Of a stretch of DNA of 64,000 bases, positions 46,535-55,067 are shown piece by piece. Each line of letters begins with the position of its first letter. Position 1 is the stretch's first letter. The stretch comes from Bacteroides mediterraneensis (lineage in GTDB: Bacteria; Bacteroidota; Bacteroidia; Bacteroidales; Bacteroidaceae). The translations under genes and the position numbers were made by a program. The stretch is taken from positions 1,762,919 through 1,826,918 of the forward strand of contig NZ_LT635783.1 in the NCBI RefSeq assembly GCF_900128455.1, given 5' to 3'. The notes under the pieces were generated by a model. That model had not been told where the DNA came from. It saw only the letters and a list, made by a program, of their open reading frames with translations, and ran no database searches.

Positions 46535-47154
46535 ATGAGAACTAAAGACTTGACGGTATTTATTATGTGCATGTGCCAGTCATTTTGCTTTGCACAAAAA
46601 AAAGTGAGAACCCTCACCGGCAATATGAGGAAAATTATAAATGGGAAATGAATTTCGCCTGAGGACTGAACACTAACGGCTGGGAATTTATGGGAGGCGT
46701 TCATTGGCTGCCGGTTTCTTATGTAGGTATAGGAGCTTCTGTCGGTTTTGATTCAGAAATTAAGGAATGGTCTGATTGGGGCAGAAGGGAAGGCGATTCT
46801 TTTTATGAGGACGATTATTGTGCCCGATTTATTTTCAAGCCATCCTTATTATTGCGTACGCCCTCGTTGTGGCATCTGGAATCGCAGGACTTGGATTTTC
46901 ATTTGTTTGCTTTGCCGGGAGTCATTCTGTCACCTCCCGCCAGAGGGGCAAGAGATTCTGGTTGGCTGTATTGGAGCGGGGCGGTCGGTCTGACGGCAAT
47001 TATAGACCGTTTGGTCCTTTCCTTGGGGTATAATTGCTCTAATTATTACCTTTTGGATGGGAATCCTCATGCACACCATGCTTATGAGAAATTCGAGAAG
47101 GGAGAAAAGCAGCGCACACATTCTGTCTTTATCATGTTGGGCTATAAGTTCTAG
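46535..47154 (+). pseudogene. Decayed outer-membrane-barrel-like protein gene
   Basis: The ATG at 46535 begins a signal peptide (MRTKDLTVFIMCMCQSFCFA), then a run of eight A (46596-46603) shifts the frame. In the restored frame (SENPHRQYEENYKWEMNFA) a TGA occurs at 46660, after which the frame is open to 47154 (NGWEFMGGVHWLPVSYVGIG and following beta-strand-like segments, ending VFIMLGYKF with a terminal aromatic). So one frameshift and one nonsense codon inactivate what looks like a barrel protein of about 205 residues. Confidence 0.7.
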
Positions 47155-47203
47155 CCTGTAGGGGGCGGATGGTTTTTATCTCCCATGCGGTTCTCCTCAA
47201 AAG

Positions 47204-47243
47204 GATGCTCAGGCGGGCAAATGTTCCCGCCTGAGCATCTTTT
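47204..47243. terminator. Bidirectional terminator between convergent genes
   Basis: A perfect 14-bp stem GATGCTCAGGCGGG / CCCGCCTGAGCATC has T or A runs on both sides. Confidence 0.85.
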
Positions 47244-49510
47244 CATCGGATAATCCCTGTATCCTTGTCCTTCAGCTGGATGGAACGGTCGACGTCGTGG
47301 AACTTGCGTCCCCTGGTCAGGCGCCACGTCACGGTCAGGCTGACGAGGTTGCAGGCATCGCCGCTGTAGAGGGCGGTGTGTTTCTGGAGGTTCCGGTTCA
47401 GGATTTCCGATTCAAACAGCTTGTATTTGTGCTGGAAGGGCTGTTGCCAGATCAGGGCGAACTGCCAGTCCTTGTAGCTGTAGGCGGCCTTCAGGGTGAT
47501 GTCGCCCCCGCTGTATCCCTTGGTTTCCCCTTCCAGGAAGCGGGAACCGTTGTCGGCGTAGGCATGGAGGGAGAGGTTGCCCAGGTAGGCGTTGACAGCC
47601 CCCGTGACGAAGTAGGACGTGTAGCAGTGCGTGTAGTCCTGACCGAAGTTGAAGCAGCGGAACAGTCCCCCGTAGGCCGTGACGGAGAGCTTTTCCGGCA
47701 GCAGCCAGTAGCTTGCGTAGGCCATGGCGTTCAGTGCGTCAATTTCCTTCTGGTTGCGCTGGGTGTAGATGAACCGGTCGTCGGCTGTGCGTTCATACAC
47801 CGCCATGTTGGGACGAAGGCATTGCTTGTAGAAACCTTCCAGACTGGCTTGCAGGCGGTTGTCGGTGTACGTCAGCCGCAGGAGGTGATACATCTCCCGG
47901 TTGGGCTTGAGGTCGGGACTGCCCACGGTCCATTCCATGCGGTTGTTGCGGATGGAAGCGTCGCTGATCATGGCCACCCGTGAGGTGCGTTCGCTCATCT
48001 GGAAATTGTAGCTCAGCTGCAGGGCGTGGGTGAAATTGTAGCTCAGGGCCGCTTTGGGGCAGAAGCTCCAGTAGTCGTACGAATGGGCCTGCTGGCGGTA
48101 GTGCAGGTAGCTGCCCCCGATGCCTGCCGAATAGCGGAGGTTGCCCCACAGTCCCTTGATTTCGGAGAACAGGTACACGCGGTTGTGGTGGATAGGGGTG
48201 GCAGCCGAGACGTCGCCCGTATATTCATTGTTCGTGTATTTCTGGCTGTAGTTGAGGCCGGCAGACAGGGTGAAGGGCTTCAACCGGTTTTCGTAGATGG
48301 CCTCGCTCAGGAGAGAGTAGGTGCGTCCGTCCACGTCGTAACGGTAGGGCGAGCCTTCGTCGTAGCTGTCCGAGGAGCGGGTGCCGATGTAGGTGCCCAC
48401 GGCGTTGAGGGTGAGCGACTGCCGGGGCGTGAACTGCTGGAAGTAGTAGAGGTCGAGCACCGGACTCCCGCTCCGGCTCTGCTGCTGTTCGAAGGCCGTG
48501 TAAGTCTGCTCCCCGTCCACAATCTGCTTCTGATTGAAATTGTTGGGTATGTGACTGAAGTCGCCGCTCAGCGAAGCCTGAAACACATAGCGGGTGGAGT
48601 CGGCTAGGTTGTAGGTCAGCTTCAGCTGGTTGTTCAGGCTCTGGTTGCGCGAGTCGAGGTCGTTGCGTTGGATGGTATAGACCGACCCGTCGTTCAGGTG
48701 GTAGTGGGCCGTTTCCTCCGTCCGTAAGTCTCTGTAGTTCTGGTAACCGATGCTGTAGTTCAACGACAGCTCACTCTTTCCCGTGTTCCATTTGCCATAC
48801 ACCGTGTAGTCGCCCTGGCGGGTTGTCAGCGCCTGGGTGAACGAGGTGCCCAGCGTGTATCCGTTGTCCGCCCGTCGGGTAGTGATTTCGATGACGTAGG
48901 CAATGCCGTCGCCGTAGCGCACGCCGGGGTTGTCGATGAAATGGATGGTACGGATGCTCTTCGGGTCGAGCGAAAGCATCTCCGCCTTGTCCACGATGAT
49001 GCCGTTGATGCGGATTTGTACGCTTCCCCGCTGGTCGATGGCCGAGATGGTGTGTCCCACCTCATCCACACGGATATTCGGGAGGGTGAGTTGCTGGAGC
49101 AGGCTGTAGCCCGAGCGGGAAGAAGTCTTCTGCTGTTCGGAGGGATAGAGCAGCATTCCGTCGGTCTTCTTGATAATCCGGTCGGCCTTGACCTCCACCT
49201 CGCCCAGTTCCACGGTGGGTTCCACCTCTTGCGCGAGGGCGGGGAGGGTCAGCAGCAGAAGGAAGAGGATGGCCCTGAATCGGGAGGCGGTGGACCGGAA
49301 ACTCCCGGTCGGTCGGGACTGTTTATGGGTGGTCCCGCATGTTGTTTGAGACTTTGTGGGGAGCATTGAAGCCCGACATGAGGACTTATGGCCCGACTCA
49401 TGCAGTGTGCGATGGGTAAGGAAGGTTCCCTCCTTTTTCAGGCAGAGGGTGTGCATCAGCGGAAGCCGGCTTCCGGCTCCCTGCTGGAAAAGTAATCTGA
49501 GTGTTTGCAT
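47243..49510 (-). CDS. TonB-dependent-receptor-like outer-membrane protein
   Basis: I chose the ATG at 49510, which has AGGAAC just upstream and a -7 box at 49537-49544; an ATG at 49366 closer to the hydrophobic core is also possible. The signal core is AILFLLLLTLPALAQ. A plug-like domain follows (VELGEVEVKADRIIKKTDGM, LLQQLTLPNIRVDE, GSVQIRINGIIVDKAEML, NPGVRYGDGIAYVIEITTRR), then a large barrel (YSQKYTNNEYTGD, SERTSRVAMISDASIRNNRM). It resembles the outer-membrane beta-barrel/CarboxypepD-type receptors lacking a long TonB box. Substrate is unknown. The regulator at 49602 probably controls it. Confidence 0.8.
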   Translation of the reverse strand: MQTLRLLFQQGAGSRLPLMHTLCLKKEGTFLTHRTLHESGHKSSCRASMLPTKSQTTCGTTHKQSRPTGSFRSTASRFRAILFLLLLTLPALAQEVEPTVELGEVEVKADRIIKKTDGMLLYPSEQQKTSSRSGYSLLQQLTLPNIRVDEVGHTISAIDQRGSVQIRINGIIVDKAEMLSLDPKSIRTIHFIDNPGVRYGDGIAYVIEITTRRADNGYTLGTSFTQALTTRQGDYTVYGKWNTGKSELSLNYSIGYQNYRDLRTEETAHYHLNDGSVYTIQRNDLDSRNQSLNNQLKLTYNLADSTRYVFQASLSGDFSHIPNNFNQKQIVDGEQTYTAFEQQQSRSGSPVLDLYYFQQFTPRQSLTLNAVGTYIGTRSSDSYDEGSPYRYDVDGRTYSLLSEAIYENRLKPFTLSAGLNYSQKYTNNEYTGDVSAATPIHHNRVYLFSEIKGLWGNLRYSAGIGGSYLHYRQQAHSYDYWSFCPKAALSYNFTHALQLSYNFQMSERTSRVAMISDASIRNNRMEWTVGSPDLKPNREMYHLLRLTYTDNRLQASLEGFYKQCLRPNMAVYERTADDRFIYTQRNQKEIDALNAMAYASYWLLPEKLSVTAYGGLFRCFNFGQDYTHCYTSYFVTGAVNAYLGNLSLHAYADNGSRFLEGETKGYSGGDITLKAAYSYKDWQFALIWQQPFQHKYKLFESEILNRNLQKHTALYSGDACNLVSLTVTWRLTRGRKFHDVDRSIQLKDKDTGIIR

Positions 49511-49536
49511 TTGTTCCTGTGTGTAAAATTCAGGAA

Positions 49537-49544
49537 CAAAAGTA
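49537..49544 (-). promoter_or_regulatory. -7 box of the outer-membrane receptor gene
   Basis: TACTTTTG on the minus strand matches TAnnTTTG and lies 27 bases upstream of the chosen ATG at 49510. It rules against the longer start at 49594. Confidence 0.55.
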
Positions 49545-49601
49545 GGGGGCTGTCGCGAAGGCGTCAAAAACCGACGCTGACATTTGCCTGACAATTCGCT
49601 G

Positions 49602-50498
49602 TCAGTCTTTCATCTCGTTGATTTCCAGTGAATAGTTCCGCCCTCTGTCGGCCACGATTTTCAGTCGCGTATGCTCCTCCACGATGGGTTTCAGGCGGCG
49701 GATAAGGGTGTAGAGCGTGTCGTTGGCATCGTCTTTCTTGGGCCAGAGCACGGCACAGATTTCCTCTTTCGTGAGCGAGTGGGAGGGAGCCTGCCAGAAA
49801 AGCCGCATCAGTTGCTGCTGCATGGGCGTGAAACGGATGGGAGTATGGTCGGCTGCGTAGAAACGGTCGTCCGCGTCCGAGTAAGTCAGTCCCCCGAAGT
49901 CCTGGGCAGATTGTGTGCCCCCTTCAGCCGATGGTACGCTTCCTTCGGCAGGTTGCAGCATCGGGTTCTCCTTTTCCCGCTTCCGCAAGTACAGCATCGA
50001 GCCGATGGCCCAGAGCAAAGCCGCCGCCATCAGTCCGCCGGGCAAGCGCTGGTCGGACATGCTGAATACAGCCGCTGCCGACAGCCGGGTATAACCTTTC
50101 AGGGCCAGCGTTTCGCCCGCCCGTCCGTTGCGGACCACCAGCGTGTCACTGCAGATGGCCTGTCCGTCCATCGAGCTGCCCCGGTAGTCACCGTCCATCA
50201 CGTCGAAGGTGAGGAAAGCCGCCTGTTTCAGTCGCGGGTTCTTCAGGTGGCGGCAGAAACGTTCGTCGGACACGGCGATGAGCACCTGTCCGCCCGACGT
50301 CTGCCGGAGCTGTTTGTACGCCCGTATCGTATCCTGTGTCACAATCGGGTCTTTCTTTTCCAGTAAGGTCTGGGCCAGCGCCTGGTTCAGGTCGGCGGTT
50401 ATCTCGTCTCTTGTCACGCGGTAGTTGTGGCGCCCGGCCAGCAGGGAAGTCAGCATCAGCGTCAGAAACACCGTGACGGGTAGTAGTCTGCGGTTCAT
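49602..50498 (-). CDS. Membrane-anchored winged-helix transcriptional regulator
   Basis: The product is 298 residues. An N-terminal membrane segment (LLPVTVFLTLMLTSLLAG) is followed by a periplasmic domain (residues 25-150), a second membrane helix (LPGGLMAAALLWAIGSMLYL) and a cytoplasmic OmpR-type winged helix (FTPMQQQLMRLFWQAPSHSL, TLYTLIRRLKPIVEEHTRLK). The layout resembles ToxR-like one-component sensors, turned so that the DNA-binding domain is C-terminal. It ends 91 bases before the receptor start and is likely its regulator. The signal is unknown. Confidence 0.82.
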   Translation of the reverse strand: MNRRLLPVTVFLTLMLTSLLAGRHNYRVTRDEITADLNQALAQTLLEKKDPIVTQDTIRAYKQLRQTSGGQVLIAVSDERFCRHLKNPRLKQAAFLTFDVMDGDYRGSSMDGQAICSDTLVVRNGRAGETLALKGYTRLSAAAVFSMSDQRLPGGLMAAALLWAIGSMLYLRKREKENPMLQPAEGSVPSAEGGTQSAQDFGGLTYSDADDRFYAADHTPIRFTPMQQQLMRLFWQAPSHSLTKEEICAVLWPKKDDANDTLYTLIRRLKPIVEEHTRLKIVADRGRNYSLEINEMKD

Positions 50499-50521
50499 AG
50501 AGCAATCGGGTTTGGTTTCTG

Positions 50522-50529
50522 CAAATGTA
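50522..50529 (-). promoter_or_regulatory. -7 box of the winged-helix regulator gene
   Basis: TACATTTG on the minus strand matches TAnnTTTG, 23 bases upstream of the ATG at 50498. Confidence 0.6.
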
Positions 50530-50716
50530 GTGAATTCGCATGGAAAAAGATGATGTAGAATTTTTTTTATGCGATTCTTTATGCTTGGTGAGATAAAAAG
50601 ACAAAATCTTCTTCCATTATTTCGGCCATCAGTTCCTCATCGTCTGTGAGATTGGGGTGTCTGTTTCTGAAATCAGCCCATTCTTGCGTGAGAATCGGCT
50701 TGATATGGGTATATTC

Positions 50717-51364
50717 CTAGGGATTTTTATATTGAAAATTCCTTGCTTGTTCACACCAGAACTTCACTTGGTTCATATAGTTCATACATCCGGAATCCGC
50801 AAGCTTTAGACTGTCTTTTATCGTTTGTGTGGAATAGCGGGGAACGTATGGAAAATCGGCTATGGACTTGACCATGTCATTGAATTCCGATACGGCACAG
50901 GATTGGCAGTTCTTGATTTCGCCACCTGTTCTTTGCTGTCTTTCAAACCAGTTTCTGGCCAAGGGGGCGACTTTCTTTGTAAAAACAAAGAAACTTATTC
51001 TATGAATGGCCTTTTCTCCGCTTAGCAGGGCTTTGGTGTGAGTAGATTTGCCTTCGATTTCCTCTTTGGAGAGCCGTTTGGCACTTTCATATCCCATTCT
51101 TAATTCTACCAGCAGCAGTCGTGCGTTGGTGCCTTGATTATTTTCGTAGGTCTGGACTCCGATGACAGCATCCACTGTGTGGTCGGCCTGGGCTTTGTGC
51201 AGCACATTCTTTTCATAAAAATCCATGTCCAGGCACTCGATTTCAGGATTAAAATAATCATGTCCCGGATAATCCTTGTTGGATACCGTATTGAGAAACG
51301 AGTGACATAGCGGGTAGAACGAATGGGCGGCTACCACTTCATTGTTATAAACCAGTTGCTCCAT
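50717..51364 (-). CDS. Protein of unknown function coupled to an ABC-type ATPase (candidate defence effector)
   Basis: The product is 215 residues. No family is recognised. A segment with VDAVIGVQTYE followed by ARLLLVELRMGYESAK could be a degenerate nuclease core (Asp, then Glu-x-Arg), which is speculation. Its start overlaps the end of the ATPase gene by 20 bases, so the pair is translationally coupled. The stop is TAG (50717-50719), but the same frame continues for 45 sense codons (EYTHIKPILTQEWADF and following) to a TAA at 50579. The gene may therefore have been shortened by a nonsense mutation from about 261 residues. Confidence 0.65.
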   Translation of the reverse strand: MEQLVYNNEVVAAHSFYPLCHSFLNTVSNKDYPGHDYFNPEIECLDMDFYEKNVLHKAQADHTVDAVIGVQTYENNQGTNARLLLVELRMGYESAKRLSKEEIEGKSTHTKALLSGEKAIHRISFFVFTKKVAPLARNWFERQQRTGGEIKNCQSCAVSEFNDMVKSIADFPYVPRYSTQTIKDSLKLADSGCMNYMNQVKFWCEQARNFQYKNP

Positions 51365-52697
51365 ATTCCTTGATGCGGTCTAAAGCGATGTTAAACGACT
51401 CAAATATCTCGCTGATTTCGTTCCCCAAGGCCTTGTAAACGAATTTATGTTTATTGTCAGGACATTGCTGAGCTACGTAGAAATGGGTGTGTGGAAGAAT
51501 TCCTTCTTTTTCAGCAATATCATGGATAGCCGATACCATGTCGGGGTTATGACTGGCAATCATGATTTTCAATCCCAAGGTTTTGTTCAGCAAGACCAGC
51601 ATGCGGGCAAATTCTACAATCCATTGCGGATGCAAGTGGGCTTCAGGCTCGTCTATCATCAGCAGGGTCTCTTCATTCAGGTAGCCGTTTTCCAGCAAGC
51701 GTTGCAGGTAGGAGAACGTTTTGAACCCTGTGGCCACTTCACTTAATCTGATATTTATCTGTCGGTCGTTGGATATGTAACGAAGCTCTTTGGGGAGGAA
51801 GAGATTGTCTTCTTTTTTCAGTACAGCCTCTCCGTCTATCAGGCTTCTAATTCTGAACAGAAGTTTTTTGATGTCTGTCGATTCATCTCTTTTCTGTTCA
51901 TCTGTGATTAACGTGCGCAGGGAGTTCCAGAAGATGTTGTCTGTAGCATCGGAAGTGATTGACATGGGCGTGTCAATATAGATTGCATCGTGCAGGTTAT
52001 ACAGATTTGACAGATGGTCATCGATAATGCTGACCTCATCTTCTTCCAGTTGAATATAGGGAGGGCAATCATTTCCCGTGTGAAACTGTCGGTTGAGCGT
52101 TTCGAAAAAAGTCTGGGCCGACCGTTCGTTGATTTCACTTAGAAGCGTGGACGACAGTTTGTTCGCCAGCCTGCGATTTTGTTCTGTAAAATCATCGATA
52201 GCTTGCGGAAGGCTCTTGTTGGTTATTGCGGCATTCAGGTAGGCCATGATACGCTCTTTGCGGGCATCGGATATCTTGTCGTCCAGATTTTGCAAGAGTG
52301 CATTTTCCGTAATGGCCGTGGCTTGTAGAAACAGATTCTGAGCGAGTTCGATATGCTGGGGAGAATAGATCTCCAACTGTTTTAGTTGTTCTTGTATCTC
52401 GTAGAGCTTATCTTTTGCCGAATCTTCTTTGTCGGAAAACAGACTTTTCCTGTTCATCCGTTCAAGGTCTCTGCAAACAAAACCCATTCTGTCAATCAAA
52501 GATTGCAGTTTTTTGATAAACTCGTGTTGCAGGTTGTTTTCAAAGTTGGCTGTGCCCTTGATGAGGTAATACAACCAACGGGACAATGTGCTTTTTCCGC
52601 AGCCGTTGATGCCAGATAGTATCGTGATTCCGTCGATGATGATGTCTGCTTCTTGAATCGCATGATAGTTACGTACAATGAATCTGTATTTGCTCAT
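51345..52697 (-). CDS. AAA/ABC-type ATPase (OLD/RecF-like), candidate defence component
   Basis: The product is 450 residues. Walker A is LSGINGCGKSTLSRWLYYL at about residue 28. The middle is a long helical/coiled-coil region (FENNLQHEFIKKLQSLIDRM, LYEIQEQLKQLEIY). Signature and Walker B regions are C-terminal: EVATGFKTFSYLQRLL, ETLLMIDEPEAHLHPQW and the H-loop IMIASHNPDMVSA. This is the AAA_15/AAA_21 type found in OLD nucleases, PARIS, Septu and other anti-phage systems, and also in genes unrelated to defence. It is the first gene of a two-gene unit with the 50717 gene. Confidence 0.8.
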   Translation of the reverse strand: MSKYRFIVRNYHAIQEADIIIDGITILSGINGCGKSTLSRWLYYLIKGTANFENNLQHEFIKKLQSLIDRMGFVCRDLERMNRKSLFSDKEDSAKDKLYEIQEQLKQLEIYSPQHIELAQNLFLQATAITENALLQNLDDKISDARKERIMAYLNAAITNKSLPQAIDDFTEQNRRLANKLSSTLLSEINERSAQTFFETLNRQFHTGNDCPPYIQLEEDEVSIIDDHLSNLYNLHDAIYIDTPMSITSDATDNIFWNSLRTLITDEQKRDESTDIKKLLFRIRSLIDGEAVLKKEDNLFLPKELRYISNDRQINIRLSEVATGFKTFSYLQRLLENGYLNEETLLMIDEPEAHLHPQWIVEFARMLVLLNKTLGLKIMIASHNPDMVSAIHDIAEKEGILPHTHFYVAQQCPDNKHKFVYKALGNEISEIFESFNIALDRIKEYGATGL

Positions 52698-53126
52698 ACT
52701 TGTAGGTTTCGATGTTTGGAATAAAATAGTCGCTGTGGATGCGATGAAAACAAAGTTACGTAAAATCTGTGGAATAACCTTGGAATAAGGGTAGATTCGT
52801 ATTTATACTCGAATGATTCCTGTTGTGGTATGGACTAATCCGTCTTGCTCTGATGTGGAGGAGTGGCTGCATATCTGAATCTAAATTTTGATTCATACCG
52901 TAATGAATTTTAGTTCATCAAGTAGTGATCTGTAGGTTTTCCAGAATTTGCTGATATCTTCATTTAGCATGATACCCACATTCTTTATGTGCATGAGGTC
53001 GTTGAAATAAGCTAAGTCTGTAATGGCAGATTTTCATATTATATGATTGAATATATGACGCTGCAAATTTATAGGATTTCCAATGAAATAGTAATCCTTA
53101 TCCTTAAAATATAAATTGATTATTTA
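52698..53126. other. Intergenic region with a coding relic
   Basis: No complete gene is present. On the minus strand 52893-53035 reads about 47 codons (AITDLAYFNDLMHIKNVGIM, LNEDISKFWKTYRSLLDELK) to a stop, which looks like the end of a lost gene. The promoter of the ATPase operon should lie close to 52700-52790. Confidence 0.4.
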
Positions 53127-53689
53127 TCAATGTGTTGCCCGATACCATGAAGTCTGCGGGTAGGTTCTCGCCTTGCTGCTGAGACTGGGGGCGGAGGTGG
53201 TGATGCCGGAATAATGGGTGATAGAGAGTGGGCCGAGCGAGGCGGTAAAGAACTTTTCCGTATGTGCTTTGTAGGGAACCACCTGCTCCAGCAGGGCTTC
53301 CACCTGGGCCAGCTGCGCCGCATCGTTGCCGCAAAGGGCACGGACGTAATCGCCGAAGTCGTAGAAAATCACGGGCGAGTAGCCGTCCATGCGCTGGAGG
53401 GAACCCGTCTGCGAACTGTCCAGCGAATGGCGGGAATGAAGGTCCTTCATCAGGAGCGCCAGGTCGTCCAGCCGGGACCAGTCGGTCACGGCGATGGTGC
53501 CGTATTCGGGATTCTCGGCCAACAGGTATTCCCCGATGCGGGCAGAAGAAATGGGGGATGAGAGATGCTGGCTCACATTCTCCCATTGAATGTGAAGGCA
53601 GGAAAGTTCACGTCGTCGTGATTGCTACCGACAAGACAGAAGATGCTCAGGAATACCAGCGGAATGTCGGTGAGTCGTTTTGTGTGCAT
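53127..53689 (-). pseudogene. Clostripain-family (C11) peptidase, internally deleted
   Basis: A start at 53689 gives a signal-like N-terminus (MHTKRLTDIPLVFLSIFCLV, then GSNHDDVNF) that stops after 38 codons. In another frame the segment 53576-53127 encodes the C-terminal region of a clostripain-like peptidase (GSLQRMDGYSPVIFYDFGDY, VRALCGND, VVPYKAHTEKFF, ITHYSGITTSAPS). The catalytic His-Cys region in the middle is missing. So both ends of the gene remain around an internal deletion. Confidence 0.7.
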
Positions 53690-53703
53690 GATAAACAAAA
53701 GTA

Positions 53704-53874
53704 TCAGCTATTTTCTTTTTTCCAGAAGAAATTCCTGAGCAGCCGTTGCACGAGAACCAGCAGTGCCAGCACACAAACGGTGTATTGCAGAAACGCTCCT
53801 TGATTCTTGAGGCCGTAAAAGAGCCCGATAATGAAGCATAACTGGAAGAGATAATCAAGAATTTTAAATAGCAT
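53704..53874 (-). CDS. Small membrane protein, 56 residues
   Basis: The frame from the ATG at 53874 reads MLFKILDYLFQLCFIIGLFY, then a short GLKNQGAFLQ turn, a second helix (YTVCVLALLVLVQRLL) and a basic tail RNFFWKKENS. Two membrane helices and a clean stop make it a plausible real gene, placed just upstream of the broken clostripain gene. Function is unknown. Confidence 0.5.
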   Translation of the reverse strand: MLFKILDYLFQLCFIIGLFYGLKNQGAFLQYTVCVLALLVLVQRLLRNFFWKKENS

Positions 53875-53942
53875 AGTCTTTGAAATAAAAGGTTATGCTG
53901 CAAAAATAAGATAAAATAGGAAAAATCGAGCATCCGGACTTG

Positions 53943-53988
53943 AAAAATCCCCTGCCAGGCGTGTTTTTTTACTTTTCACCGGCAGGGG
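53943..53988 (-). terminator. Terminator at the end of the thiamine operon
   Basis: CCCCTGCC / GGCAGGGG is an 8-bp GC-rich stem with a T run on the minus-strand 3' side (53943-53947). It lies about 110 bases after thiF. Between them a short minus frame ending YGAMPNDWK may be a relic. Confidence 0.65.
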
Positions 53989-54096
53989 AAGGAGAATTAT
54001 GCAAAAATTAGGACTCGCTTATTTCCAGTCGTTCGGCATGGCTCCGTAGTCGTCAGATTCGTATAGGTGTCGTACGTTTCGCTGTGATGGGTGATT

Positions 54097-54813
54097 TTAC
54101 ACCAGCGAGATGACATAGCTTTCCATGCTTTTCAGGTCGATGTGCCAGAGCCGGCCGCTCAGTGCGTGTGGGCTGCCCAGGATGACCTTCATCGTTTCGT
54201 TGGCTTCCACGCAGCCCACTACGCCCGGTGTGACACCCAGCACGGCTTTCGACGGATGGGGCATGGCCAGCATGCCTTCCTCGTCGGGGAAGAGGGTGCG
54301 GTAGTCGGGACCGCCCTGGTAGTTGAACACGGAGACCTGTCCGTCGAACTCACGGATGGCCCCGTACACGTACACCTTGTCCAGCCGCACACAGGTGTCG
54401 TTGATGAGGTAGCGCGTGCGGAAATTGTCGCATCCGTCCACCACGATGTCGTAGTTGGCGATGAGGCATTCGGCGTTCTGCGGGGTGAGCCGTTCGTTCC
54501 AGGCCTCCACACGGATGTCGGAGTTGAGGGCTTGCAGGCGCAGCTTGGCCTGTTCCGCCTTGGAGAGCCCGATTTCAGGCTCGCTGTAGAGCACCTGCCG
54601 TTGGAGGTTGGTCTCGCTCACGGTGTCGTCGTCAATCAGTCCGATGGTGCCCACTCCGGCACCGGCCAGGTAGAGGGCCACGGGCGAACCCAGTCCGCCC
54701 ACTCCCACGATGAGTACGCGGGCCTGCTTCAGAAGGAGTTGTCCTGCCTCGCCGATTTCGTCGAGCAGAATCTGTCGGTTGTAGCGTGAGGCTTCTTTTT
54801 CGGTCAGTTTCAT
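54097..54813 (-). CDS. thiF: ThiF, ThiS adenylyltransferase (E1-like)
   Basis: I chose the ATG at 54813 (MKLTEKEASRYNRQILLDEI). The product is 238 residues. The nucleotide-binding motif is VGVGGLGSPVALYLAGAGVG at about residue 30, followed by IGLIDDDTVSETNLQRQVLY and DGCDNFRTRYLIND, as in ThiF/MoeB. The usual zinc Cys pairs are not evident. It adenylates the C-terminal Gly of ThiS, preparing it for sulfur transfer to the thiazole. It is the last gene of the operon, separated from thiH by a repeat-rich 254-bp spacer. Confidence 0.88.
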   Translation of the reverse strand: MKLTEKEASRYNRQILLDEIGEAGQLLLKQARVLIVGVGGLGSPVALYLAGAGVGTIGLIDDDTVSETNLQRQVLYSEPEIGLSKAEQAKLRLQALNSDIRVEAWNERLTPQNAECLIANYDIVVDGCDNFRTRYLINDTCVRLDKVYVYGAIREFDGQVSVFNYQGGPDYRTLFPDEEGMLAMPHPSKAVLGVTPGVVGCVEANETMKVILGSPHALSGRLWHIDLKSMESYVISLV

Positions 54814-54920
54814 AAGGTGAAAAGGGGATAAGGGTGAGTAAAATGACAGAAGGCACCCGGAAGTCGGGAAAATGGCCTCCGGATGCCTTCTGAAAGGGGT
54901 TCTGCGTATGCTCGGAAAAC

Positions 54921-55042
54921 GCCCTTGCGTTTCAATCAAAATGCCCTTACGTTTCAAGTAAAACGTACTTGCGTTTCAGGGAAAACGTACTTGCGTTTTT
55001 GTCCAAACGCTTCGGCGTTTTCAGACGAGTGTAAAGGCGTTT
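54921..55042. repeat. Tandem array of 22-bp palindromic units between thiH and thiF
   Basis: About five units of form TNCGTTTC-n5-AAACGNNC follow one another: TGCGTTTCAATCAAAATGCC, TACGTTTCAAGTAAAACG, TGCGTTTCAGGGAAAACG, TGCGTTTTTGTCCAAACG and GGCGTTTTCAGACG. Each can form a CGTTT/AAACG hairpin. The unit is the same type as at 45858-45956. Confidence 0.75.
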
Positions 55043-55067
55043 CTCAAAGGATGTTCCGGAGGGCTTT

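Noticed and set aside
54921..55042. CRISPR array between thiH and thiF
   Set aside because: Repeat period is only 22 bp with 5-6 variable bases between dyad halves, much too short for repeats plus spacers, and no cas genes are nearby.
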